The translations under genes were made by a program, and so were the position numbers. The notes under the pieces were generated by a model. That model searched no databases, was not told where the DNA came from, and worked only from the letters and a program-made list of their open reading frames with translations. This document shows, piece after piece, positions 1-7,498 of a DNA stretch of 22,760 nt; position 1 is the first letter of the stretch, and every line of letters starts with the position of its first letter. Source of the stretch: Obelidium mucronatum (Eukaryota > Chytridiomycota > Chytridiomycetes > Chytridiales > Chytriomycetaceae); NCBI GenBank assembly GCA_025765595.1, contig JAIVFH010000393.1, forward strand, positions 1-22,760, read 5' to 3'.

Positions 1-825
1 AAGTATGAATAAAGTCCAGTCGATACATAAAACAAGGTTTGCAAACAAGTATCACAGCAGGAATCAGTTGTGCATAATGGACCCATCTCGGCAGCGCTTG
101 GATAGGCTTTGTTTGCTTCGAGTTTTTGAATGGTTTCCGTTGAAACAAGCGTCGATAATATGGTCCAGCAACAAAGTCAACTATTGTCATGTTTTTTTTA
201 AGGTTTATGGTCTCGACACGCACACACGCACATACCTTCACCCTTCCTGATTCATCTGGAAAGAACATCTCAAAGAGCATCTCTGGATTGATTTCCTCAG
301 CGAATCCAGCGTGTTGACTGCTGGACCTGTCCCAAATGATTGTCCCTGCGCTTTTCCTTCTGACGAATCTGGATCAATCCCATTGATATCATAGAGTTTT
401 CGTTTCTCGGGGTCACGTAAAACTGAATTGGCATGGCTGACAACTGTGGATGAATGTTAAGCAAACAGATCCCACTTCCCAAATAGAAACCCCTCCCCTC
501 ACTTTTGAATGCTTCATCAGCTCCATCGACGCTGCACTTGTCTGGATGAAGAAGAAGGGCCAGCTGAGAGAGAAAGATGGGCCACTATTAGCTCAAGCTC
601 TTCCCAAATCGCTCTCTTTTGTACCTTGCGGTAGGCCTTCTTGATATCGGATTCTGACGGTACTGGACTACTACTCAGACCAAGGACTTTGTATAGATCC
701 TTCTTGGATGCTCGAATTCGTTGGATTTCCTCAGTTGGTGTTCATGTGTGCTTACTTTTTTTTTCTTGTATTTAACTTCTTCTTACATAGGCTTTTAGGT
801 ATTTAAGTATACTGGAATTGCTCAT
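1..825 (-). CDS. DNAJB12/Hlj1-like J-domain co-chaperone, partial at the C-terminus, frame disrupted
   Basis: J-domain proteins of this class stimulate Hsp70 ATPase at the ER membrane and take part in ER-associated degradation. The proposed exons on the minus strand are 825-787 (weak, start uncertain), 729-625, 563-503 and 443-236, followed by a C-terminal exon running off the left edge. Exon 2 gives J-domain helices I-II (KDLYKVLGL, SDIKKAYRK). Exon 3 carries the Hsp70-contact HPD motif (LLLHPDKCSVDGADEAFK). Exon 4 continues with SVLRDPEKRKLYDINGIDP. A later segment reads GFAEEINPEMLFEMFF, matching the stretch after the J domain in DNAJB12. Near the left edge, RWVHYAQLIPAVILV resembles the family's transmembrane start. 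The J-domain frame and the GFAEE frame do not join: about one base is missing between 308 and 330, and the frame into the last exon is also uncertain. Family call is firm; exon 1 and the last junction are weak. Confidence 0.72.
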
Positions 826-874
826 CTTCGTAATCGTTTTAAGGTGAGTTAAAACTTAAAAGCTAGAGTAAAGT

Positions 875-929
<55 letters not shown>

Positions 930-1099
930 GTTTTATACCCAATCAAAGGAGAGGACTCACAAGCTTCCAGAAGCCCGAAAAAAAACAACATGACAAGAGC
1001 GCGCTTCACGGACGCCGAACCAACTGTGCATAAATACCGCCATTCCACCACCAAACATTCTCAAAACACGCAACAACGGCAACGTTAAAGAATGGAACA
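826..1099. promoter_or_regulatory. Divergent intergenic region between the J-protein gene and the low-complexity protein gene
   Basis: This gap separates two genes that point away from each other, so it should hold both promoters. It contains a 53-nt poly-T run at 876-928. The stretch 990-1090 is rich in CAA/CCA/ACA triplets and may be 5'UTR of the rightward gene. I see no clear TATA box. The role is inferred from gene orientation only. Confidence 0.4.
876..928. repeat. Poly-T homopolymer, 53 nt
   Basis: An uninterrupted run of T begins after AAAGTG and ends before GGTTTTATACCC. It lies between two divergent genes. On the opposite strand it is a long poly-dA tract, a type of element that disfavours nucleosomes and is common in promoters. 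No target-site duplication flanks it, so there is no direct support for a retroposed poly(A) tail. The exact length is uncertain because homopolymers are poorly measured. Confidence 0.95.
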
Positions 1100-3209
1100 A
1101 TGCCAATATGCAGCAGCAGCAACAACAATAACCAATCAGAACCTGATGCAATGTCATCACTAATCAGCAAGTTGGCAGCAGCAGCCGCGGCCACCACACG
1201 AGCGACAAATTCAAGAATTAAACATCCGTCAGGAAAATACAAGAACTCAAATGTTGAGAAGGTGGGGGTTTTTTTTCATATTATTCCCATGCAAATCAAC
1301 CATGTTTTGCTGTTTAAAATAGCAGTATCAAGCTAAAGCAGACACTGTGCAATATTACACGGATACAGCAAGCAATTATTCCGATGTCGATGACGGATCT
1401 GAATTGTTTTACAAACGTGAAAGCCACATCTCGCGATATGCTCAGAAAAAGAAGAAGAAACTGTCGGAGGAAGCGTCAGGATATCTCTGCCAAAAGTAAA
1501 AAAACTACTTCTATTGCTTTGATGTTCTCTCAAGTCATTGTCGATTGCTCTCTAAAACGATTTTCTACCCATACAAAAAAAAAAAACAGAACAAACAAAA
1601 CGGATCCCAACCCCGACGACCCAATATTCGCACACGTATTCCCACAACAACGAAACCGCGAGAAACCACCTAGCAAATTCGAAAGCGAAAACAACCTATC
1701 CAACAACAACAACAACCACCCCCTCAACCCTTCAGACATACCCAACATCATCGACTGCAGTCCCCACACAGACGCGCTCCAATTCGGCCCCGTCGACGAA
1801 TACCCGAAACCAACAATCTACGGCGACACCTTCACCACACGGTATGAAAGCTGGACAATGTCCACACGGCTTGTGCAGCCGGTTACAACAGGTCCCATGA
1901 CGGAAGCCGCCATCAAGAAATTGTGCAAAAAGAAACCGCCGAAACAGCATGATATGGAGCCCGAAGAGTTTATCGATGCCGCCGCATTAACGCTGCATGA
2001 TTTGATTAAGCCACTGATATCGGCTATTAGCATGCCAGAACTGGTTGAACAATGTCGTCAGACCTCGACTTCCTTTGAATGCACAGAATCAACTCCTCAT
2101 CAACATCAACAGCAACCACACCCGCAAAAAACTCAGCCCATTGCCCCCGACGTAAACATCACCCTCTGCGGTACTAGTAGTAGTAATAGCGAATCAAAAG
2201 ACCAGCTGCTATCAGAGAAACCCCCGCCGCGATCCCGCTCCCCTTCCTCCGTTCGAAGCAGACGTCCTTCCTTCAACGACATTCTCGCAGCCAAAAGATC
2301 TTCAGTAGACCCACCGAAACCCCCTCCCCCACCGCAACGCGTTATAGTTCATTCCTCAGCCACAGCTTCCCAAGCCATACTCTATCCATTCCGTCGAGAA
2401 ACCCAACCACAACATCAACATGATCAACATCATCATCATCATCATCGTAATCATCATCAACAAGATCAACAACAAGTGATTATACGACAACCGCCAGCCC
2501 CACAACGAATCCCCGTGAACCCAGAAGCCGTGATCCAAGCCAAAAAGGGAACCATTGGTCGCGGCGCGTCTTGGAAGGAAGGCAAAATGAGAGTCACGGA
2601 TATAGGCGCGTGGATCTTACTTGCTGCGAAAACTAATTCTGGACAGTCCTTGAGTGGGGGCTCGGACGCTGGTGGTTTGGATGCTGTCACCGCTTCAAAT
2701 GTGACTATATCTGCTTCACATCAGCATCACCAGCAGCCGCAACAATCCAACTTGAATGTTCGGCGTGGCTCTTTTGGTGGGGAAAAGAGTCAGAGTTCGG
2801 TTACAGTGGGATCAGCGTGTCGACAAGAAGCGACGAATCCACTGTTGCGTGCTGCAAACAGTTCAATTTGTTTGTCGAAACCATCTCCGGCATCGCTTCT
2901 TGTAGAAAGTAGCAAGTCTCCAGTTGAATTGAAATGTGGCGTCGATACAGTAACATCACCGCTGGAAAGCAGCAAGCTTTCGGAGCAAAATAAGATTCAA
3001 ATGAAAGGCAGCAGTTTGCGTGAAAGCAGTCGCCTCAATACCGCTTCCAAACCTAAATCCAAATCGGAATACGTTAAAGGTAAAAAAAAGTGTCTTTGAT
3101 GCATGATATCGATGCATTAAAATTCTTGGAAACAGGAATACCCGACTACATTCACAAACATGTGGAGGTCAAATTCTCCTCCCCCAATCTTTCCAATTTG
3201 CTTCTATGA
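1100..3209 (+). CDS. Unrecognised low-complexity His/Gln/Asn/Pro-rich protein, 4 exons, about 631 aa
   Basis: I do not recognise this protein. Frame continuity supports exons 1100-1261, 1326-1495, 1590-3079 and 3136-3209, ending in TGA. Splice junctions are GTGGGG/AGCAG, GTAAAA/AACAG and GTAAAA/AACAG. Residues 1-54 contain Asn and Ala runs. Residues 55-111 are acidic, then Lys-rich (YYTDTASNYSDVDDGSELF, QKKKKKLSEE). A non-repetitive core at about 165-265 (GPVDEYPKPTIYGDTFTTRY; MTEAAIKKLCKK; EEFIDAAALTLHDLI) is the part most likely to fold. Further on come an SR/RRPS stretch, a proline run (PPKPPPPPQ), a His/Gln run encoded at about 2407-2475, and Ser-rich segments. There is no signal peptide or membrane span. 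Reading straight through the second intron gives a different N-terminus from ATG 1384, but the spliced frame is more coherent. An AATAAA lies at 3294-3299. A regulatory or scaffold role would be a guess. Confidence 0.7.
2407..2475 (+). repeat. CAA/CAT trinucleotide repeat encoding a His/Gln tract
   Basis: The stretch is built of CAA, CAT and CAC triplets with occasional GAT and AAT, and encodes a His run flanked by Gln. It sits inside the large third exon of the low-complexity protein. A similar AAC run encoding Asn lies near 1700-1722. Such tracts are prone to length variation. Confidence 0.85.
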
Positions 3210-3293
3210 GAAGGGTGTAAAGAGACTGCTTGATTCCGAATGTTAAGGTTTTGTTGATTCCGAAATGCAGGACATCGATTTGAAATCGCAAGC

Positions 3294-3299
3294 AATAAA
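3294..3299 (+). terminator. Poly(A) signal AATAAA for the low-complexity protein gene
   Basis: AATAAA lies 85 nt after the stop at 3209 and 74 nt before the pirin start. It is the only canonical hexamer in this gap. Confidence 0.55.
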
Positions 3300-3372
3300 A
3301 AAAGAGAAATGTACAATTTTCCCAGCACAACAAAACTCTTTGCAAAAAGTAATCACCACACCAAGCACAACA

Positions 3373-4605
3373 ATGGCGCGTTTTACGATCCGCAGCGTGG
3401 CAGTGCCGGCGCCGATGGTAAAAGTGGAGGGTGTGGAGTGTACAGTAGATACTAAGTCACATCCGCAGCCCACGCTCGACCCCTTCCTCTTTGCCGTGTA
3501 CCACGCGGACCACTACCCGCCCGGCGATGCGCACATGCAGGCGCCGCGGCGCGGCACCGGATCGGACTTCGACGCGGCGCAGAAGTACCGCATGTACCAC
3601 GGGGCGCGCGTGCCGGGCTTCCCGCAGCATCCGCACCGCGGCTTCGAGACGGTCACGTGCACGCTGCAGGGCGCCGTCGACCACACCGACTCGCTCGGCG
3701 GCGCGGGGCGCTACGGCGGCGGCGACGTGCAGTGGATGACGGCGGGCCGCGGGATCGTGCACGGCGAGGTTTCTTTCTTTTTTGTTTCTTTGTTTGCTGG
3801 CAGTTGGCAGACAAAGGGGTCTCACTCGCACTCACACACAGATGATTCCGCTGCTCAACCAGAACACGGACAACCCCGTGCGCTGGTTCCAGCTGTGGCT
3901 CAATCTGCCCGCAAAGTCAAAGATGACTGCCCCCAACCAACGTGCGTGTTCTCTCTTTCTTTCTTTCTTTGCGATCCATACTTACCGTACTTTTACGTAG
4001 TGATGCACTGGGCCGAGAATGTCGCGCGCTTTACTTCGTCGGACGGCAAAGTGAATGCCCGCGTTCTGGCAGGCACGTTGCACGGCACCACCGCACTCAC
4101 CCCCACTAAAGACTCCTGGGCAAATGATCCGGCTCACGACGTTAATATTTGGTACCTCGTCATGAAGCCTGGCGCCACATTCAAACTGCCAAAGAGTGCC
4201 CCAGGATCAAACAGAACCCTGTATTTCGTCGAAGGAACTGGCCTCACCTTGGACAAAACCACGAAAGTCCCAGACAGCAGTATGGTGGAATTCAAGGACC
4301 ACAGCACGAATGAAATCGAACTCGAAAACACTGGATCCGAAAAGGACTTGGAGATTCTTCTGTTGCAGGGTCAACCAATTGGAGAGCCTGTTGCCCAACA
4401 CGGTCCTTTTGTCATGAACACCCAGGAAGAAATTAGGCAAGCATTCGCCGATTACAGAAAAACGCAGTTTGGTGGATGGCCATGGCCTCAGGATGCAATG
4501 GTGTTTCCCAGGGAAAAGGGGCGATTCTTGTCAGTGAAGGGAAAGCCCGATGAGTTTCCTCCTTCTTCATCATCTTCTTCATCCGAAAAAGGAAGTGAAC
4601 TTTAG
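3373..4605 (+). CDS. PIR: Pirin family protein (cupin fold), long form, 3 exons, 366 aa
   Basis: Pirins are iron-binding bicupin proteins. Human pirin is a nuclear transcriptional cofactor, and bacterial and plant members have quercetinase or regulatory roles. Exons are 3373-3768, 3842-3941 and 4001-4605. Junctions were chosen because GRGIVHGE then continues as MIPLLNQNTDNPVRWFQLWL, as in known pirins. The four metal ligands of the family are present: His86 and His88 in GFPQHPHRGFET, and His130 and Glu132 in GRGIVHGE. The second cupin follows in exon 3 (MKPGATFKLP; QPIGEPVAQHGPFVMNT). At 366 residues it is longer than the ~290-residue animal form. It has an inserted segment before the first ligand pair (HMQAPRRGTGSDFDAAQKYR), seen in a longer pirin subgroup, and a Ser-rich tail. 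ATG 3373 is preferred over the in-frame ATG 3265 because pirin homology starts there. Exon 1 is markedly GC-rich. No signal peptide. Confidence 0.93.
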   Translation: MARFTIRSVAVPAPMVKVEGVECTVDTKSHPQPTLDPFLFAVYHADHYPPGDAHMQAPRRGTGSDFDAAQKYRMYHGARVPGFPQHPHRGFETVTCTLQGAVDHTDSLGGAGRYGGGDVQWMTAGRGIVHGEVSFFFVSLFAGSWQTKGSHSHSHTDDSAAQPEHGQPRALVPAVAQSARKVKDDCPQPTCVFSLSFFLCDPYLPYFYVVMHWAENVARFTSSDGKVNARVLAGTLHGTTALTPTKDSWANDPAHDVNIWYLVMKPGATFKLPKSAPGSNRTLYFVEGTGLTLDKTTKVPDSSMVEFKDHSTNEIELENTGSEKDLEILLLQGQPIGEPVAQHGPFVMNTQEEIRQAFADYRKTQFGGWPWPQDAMVFPREKGRFLSVKGKPDEFPPSSSSSSSEKGSEL

Positions 4606-4618
4606 TATGTTGGTTTGA

Positions 4619-4624
4619 AATAAA
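4619..4624 (+). terminator. Poly(A) signal AATAAA for the pirin gene
   Basis: AATAAA lies 13 nt after the pirin stop. The first acyl-CoA synthetase starts at 4730, so both the pirin 3' end and the next promoter must fit into 124 bp. Confidence 0.7.
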
Positions 4625-4729
4625 ACTGAACTGTTGTTACCGCTGATGTAAAACCAATGTGATGATGATTTTCCCTTTATCAGTTTCCCCACATTTATTC
4701 GCCCAAATCACAGAACACAAAATCAGAAA

Positions 4730-5305
4730 ATGTTCAGCAAACGCCCCAAAGCAACTGTGGCCGTTCCAAACACTGCCACTGCCACCAGCTCACCCATCTA
4801 CAGAAACGCTCGAAGCGCGTCGGGCCTAACCACTCGCCCCATCGACACTGTCGCCACCCTCCACGACCTCTTTGTCCATGGCGCCAGAACAACCCCCAAC
4901 CAGAACATGCTTGGCCAACGCAGCATCGTCAATGTGGTTGAAGAAGAAAAGGAAGTCACAAAGAAGCTGCCTGGCGGCGGGGAAGTCACTGAGGTCAAGA
5001 AGTGGAAGTTCTTTGAACTCAGCGGATACAAGTGGCTTACTTGGAAAGAAGCCAATGCCCTGGCTTCTGTGTACGCCAGCGGATACAGAGCCCTTGGTCT
5101 TACTGCCGGGGATAAGCTGACTATCTACGCAGAGACTTCGTAAGTGTTCGTGATGTGCTGCGCATTTTTCTCGTGTGGCTTGTGTAAGGGAGATAGATAA
5201 AATTTTGAACTTTTGATATCAACTATGGTAGGTCTTACTGGATGCTTGCTGCGATGGCGTGTACAAAACAATCAATCACAATCACCACAGCTTGTAAGCT
5301 GACGT

Positions 5306-5358
<53 letters not shown>

Positions 5359-7233
5359 CTGAATTAATCGTGCGTTATACACAACCCACACCAACAGACG
5401 CGACTCTCGGCCAAGAAGGACTCGTTTACTCCCTCCAAGAATGCGAAATCACAACCATCGTAACAAACGCAGACCTCCTCCCCATGATTGTAACTGCCGC
5501 AAAGTCAGTCCCCACCCTCCGAAACATCATCTTCAGCGGTGCCGCCGATCAAACGGTTCTCGATTCTTTTAAAGCCGAGCATCCCGAATTGAATGTTCTT
5601 TCGTTGGAGGAGTTGAAGCAGTTGGGCGAACAAAACCCTGTTGACCCTGTTCCACCGGCCCCTGAAGATTTGGCTATTATCATGTATACGTCGGGATCTA
5701 CTGGTCCTCCAAAAGGAGTGATGCTTACACATGCAAACGTGATTGGTGCTGTTTCTGGAAACACGAACCTTGCAAAGTCTTACTTTGGTCGAAATGAAAC
5801 GTAAGAAAAATCCTTCAAGTTTTTGGGCCCTTATTATTTTTCGCTTACTTTTTCTATTCTTTCTTTTAAAAAAGGTACCTTGCTTTCCTTCCTCTCGCCC
5901 ATATCTTGGAGTTTGCTGTTGAAGTCACGTACTTGCACAATGGATGCTCGGTTGGATATGGAAGTATCAAGACTTTGATAGTAAGTTCAACCGTACTTCA
6001 AAATATCTCAAACCACTTCTTTCTTAACTTTTCTTTTTATAAAATCAGGACTCCTCAGTCCGCAACTGCTTGGGCGACATCCGCGAACTCCGCCCCACCA
6101 TCATGTCCGGCGTCCCCGCCGTCTACGAAGGCCTCCGCAAGGGAATCGAAACCAAAATCCGCGAATCCAGCAAACTCGCGCAAGCCCTCTTCCGCGTCTC
6201 CTTCAAACTCAAATCCAAACTCTTGAAATACAGACTCGAATTCCTGGCAGCTCCACTCAACGCCATCATTTTCAACAAGGTCAAGGCACAAGTCGGTGGA
6301 AGACTCAAATTCGCGCTTTGTGGAGGGGCGCCTCTGCCACAATCCACACATGAATTCATGAACGTTGCGGTTACCAAGATCTTTGTTGGTTACGGTATGA
6401 CAGAGACGACTGCGTCCTGCACGTTGCAAGAAATTTACGATTCTCATGTTTTGGGAAACACGGGGATTCCAGTCACGAGTATTGAGTTCAAGTTGGTGGA
6501 TGTGGAGGATTCGAGTTATAAGAGCACCAATGTCCCCAAGCCGCAAGGAGAGATTTGGATTCACGGACCCAGTATCATGAAAGGTTACTACAAGCAGGAA
6601 CAACTGACTCGTGAGACTTTGACGGAGGATGGGTGGATGATGACTGGGGATATTGGAGAAGTCAATGCTGACGGTTCCTTGTCTATTATCGACAGAAAAA
6701 AGAATTTGGTCAAGCTGTCTAATGGAGAGTGAGTACCTTTTTCTCTTCTTTTTGCTTTATTTCTTTATAAGGAGTCCCCCTTTTCAAAGTTTCATCTAAC
6801 TTCATTTCCCTATCAAAAAAGATACATTGCCTTGGAAAAACTCGAATCCAATTACAAAGTCTCCAAATACGTCCAAAACATTTGCGTATACGCCGACCCC
6901 GAAGAATCCTACGCCATCGCCTTGATCCAACCCATTGAAAAGGAAATCCGCGCACTCGCTGCTTCCTTGAATAAAACCCCGGGTGTCGATGTCGAGCACT
7001 TGGACTTCCAGGAGCTCTGCAACCGCCAAGATATCCGTTACGGAGTCTTGGCCAGTTTGAAAGATGTTGCCAAGACGGTTGGATTCAAGCAAGCGGAAAT
7101 TGTTGGACAGGTTGTGTTGTCGGCGGAAGAGTGGACGCCGCAGAGTGGGTTGTTGACGGCGGCCATGAAGTTGCAACGCAAGTTGATTGTGCACAAGTTC
7201 AAGGCTGAGATTAATGCTGCTTACTCAAAGTAA
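4730..7233 (+). CDS. Long-chain acyl-CoA synthetase, copy 1 (Faa1-like), 6 exons, 690 aa
   Basis: This enzyme activates long-chain fatty acids to acyl-CoA through an acyl-adenylate, using ATP and CoA, for lipid synthesis or beta-oxidation. Exons are 4730-5139, 5232-5293, 5398-5800, 5875-5980, 6049-6728 and 6822-7233 (TAA). All junctions keep frame and match the paralogues. Motifs include the phosphate-binding loop [11 protein letters not shown] at about 254-264, GYGMTE at 441-446, and the adenylate/FACS region [15 protein letters not shown]...[13 protein letters not shown] at about 522-554. Near the C-terminus is [13 protein letters not shown] with the family's late lysine. The N-terminal IYRN..GLTTRP...TVATLHDLF and the GQRSIVNV...WKFFELSGY block are typical of fungal Faa1/Faa4. 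The protein ends YSK, not a PTS1. There is no membrane span. Intron 2 holds a 52-nt poly-T run. The closest relative is copy 2. It uniquely has the intron before YLAFLPLAH and lacks the LG|K intron found in copies 2-4. Confidence 0.95.
5307..5358 (+). repeat. Poly-T homopolymer, 52 nt, inside intron 2 of acyl-CoA synthetase copy 1
   Basis: An uninterrupted T run fills half of the 104-nt intron 5294-5397. It starts 13 nt after the donor GTAAGC and ends 39 nt before the acceptor AACAG. The intervening CTGAATTAAT could hold the branch point. The matching intron of copy 3 lacks the run, and copy 2 has only short T runs. Confidence 0.95.
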
Positions 7234-7498
7234 AAACGAAAAAAAAATACAAATAAAAAAACAAGTTATATTCTAGATATTGTTCAACAAAACTGTTGGC
7301 GATCGCTTCACAATTTTATGCGAAACATGTGACAAAAAAAACGCTTGAAAAGATTCCCAAAGTTCATTTCATGCTTGAACCCGTCGATTCTCTCTTGTTT
7401 TTGAACCTGTAAGGTAAAAAAAAAGATTTTGTGTGGCACCTCTTTGTGATATAAAGCCCTATCTGCATCTTTCTAGAAAAAAAACCAAAAAAAGTACA
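7234..7498 (+). promoter_or_regulatory. Intergenic gap between acyl-CoA synthetase copies 1 and 2, with candidate poly(A) signal and TATA box
   Basis: AATAAA at 7252-7257 follows the copy 1 stop by 18 nt. TATAAA at 7450-7455 lies about 44 nt before the copy 2 start, so it could be a TATA box only if the 5'UTR is very short. The rest is AT-rich with A runs and shows no open reading frame of note. This is the largest gap in the array. Confidence 0.45.
7252..7257 (+). terminator. Poly(A) signal AATAAA for acyl-CoA synthetase copy 1
   Basis: AATAAA lies in an A-rich stretch 18 nt after the TAA at 7231-7233. Confidence 0.6.

Noticed and set aside
863..1088. Open frames through the poly-T run on either strand (poly-Phe or poly-Lys)
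   Set aside because: They exist only because a homopolymer has no stop codon; they match nothing and cross a promoter region.
1384..1589. Start at ATG 1384 for the low-complexity protein
   Set aside because: That frame reads through an intron (1496-1589) with K-rich nonsense; splicing from upstream exons gives a coherent acidic segment and preserves frame.
3457..3845. Arg-rich open frames on both strands over pirin exon 1
   Set aside because: Antisense and shifted frames stay open because of high GC; composition is implausible and the pirin frame explains the region.
3942..4000. TTTC-repeat microsatellite in pirin intron 2
   Set aside because: Only a few units; it serves as an ordinary pyrimidine-rich intron stretch.
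5304..5397. A start codon just before the poly-T run in acyl-CoA synthetase copy 1, giving a poly-Phe leader
   Set aside because: This lies inside intron 2. Splicing 5293 to 5398 gives the paralogue-consistent TTAYATLGQ.
6055..6603. 182-codon minus-strand frame opposite acyl-CoA synthetase copy 1
   Set aside because: It is the antisense shadow of exon 5. Similar shadows appear in the same place in the paralogues.
7200..7233. Peroxisomal targeting signal at the C-terminus of the acyl-CoA synthetases
   Set aside because: The proteins end in YSK or YAS, which do not fit the SKL-type consensus.
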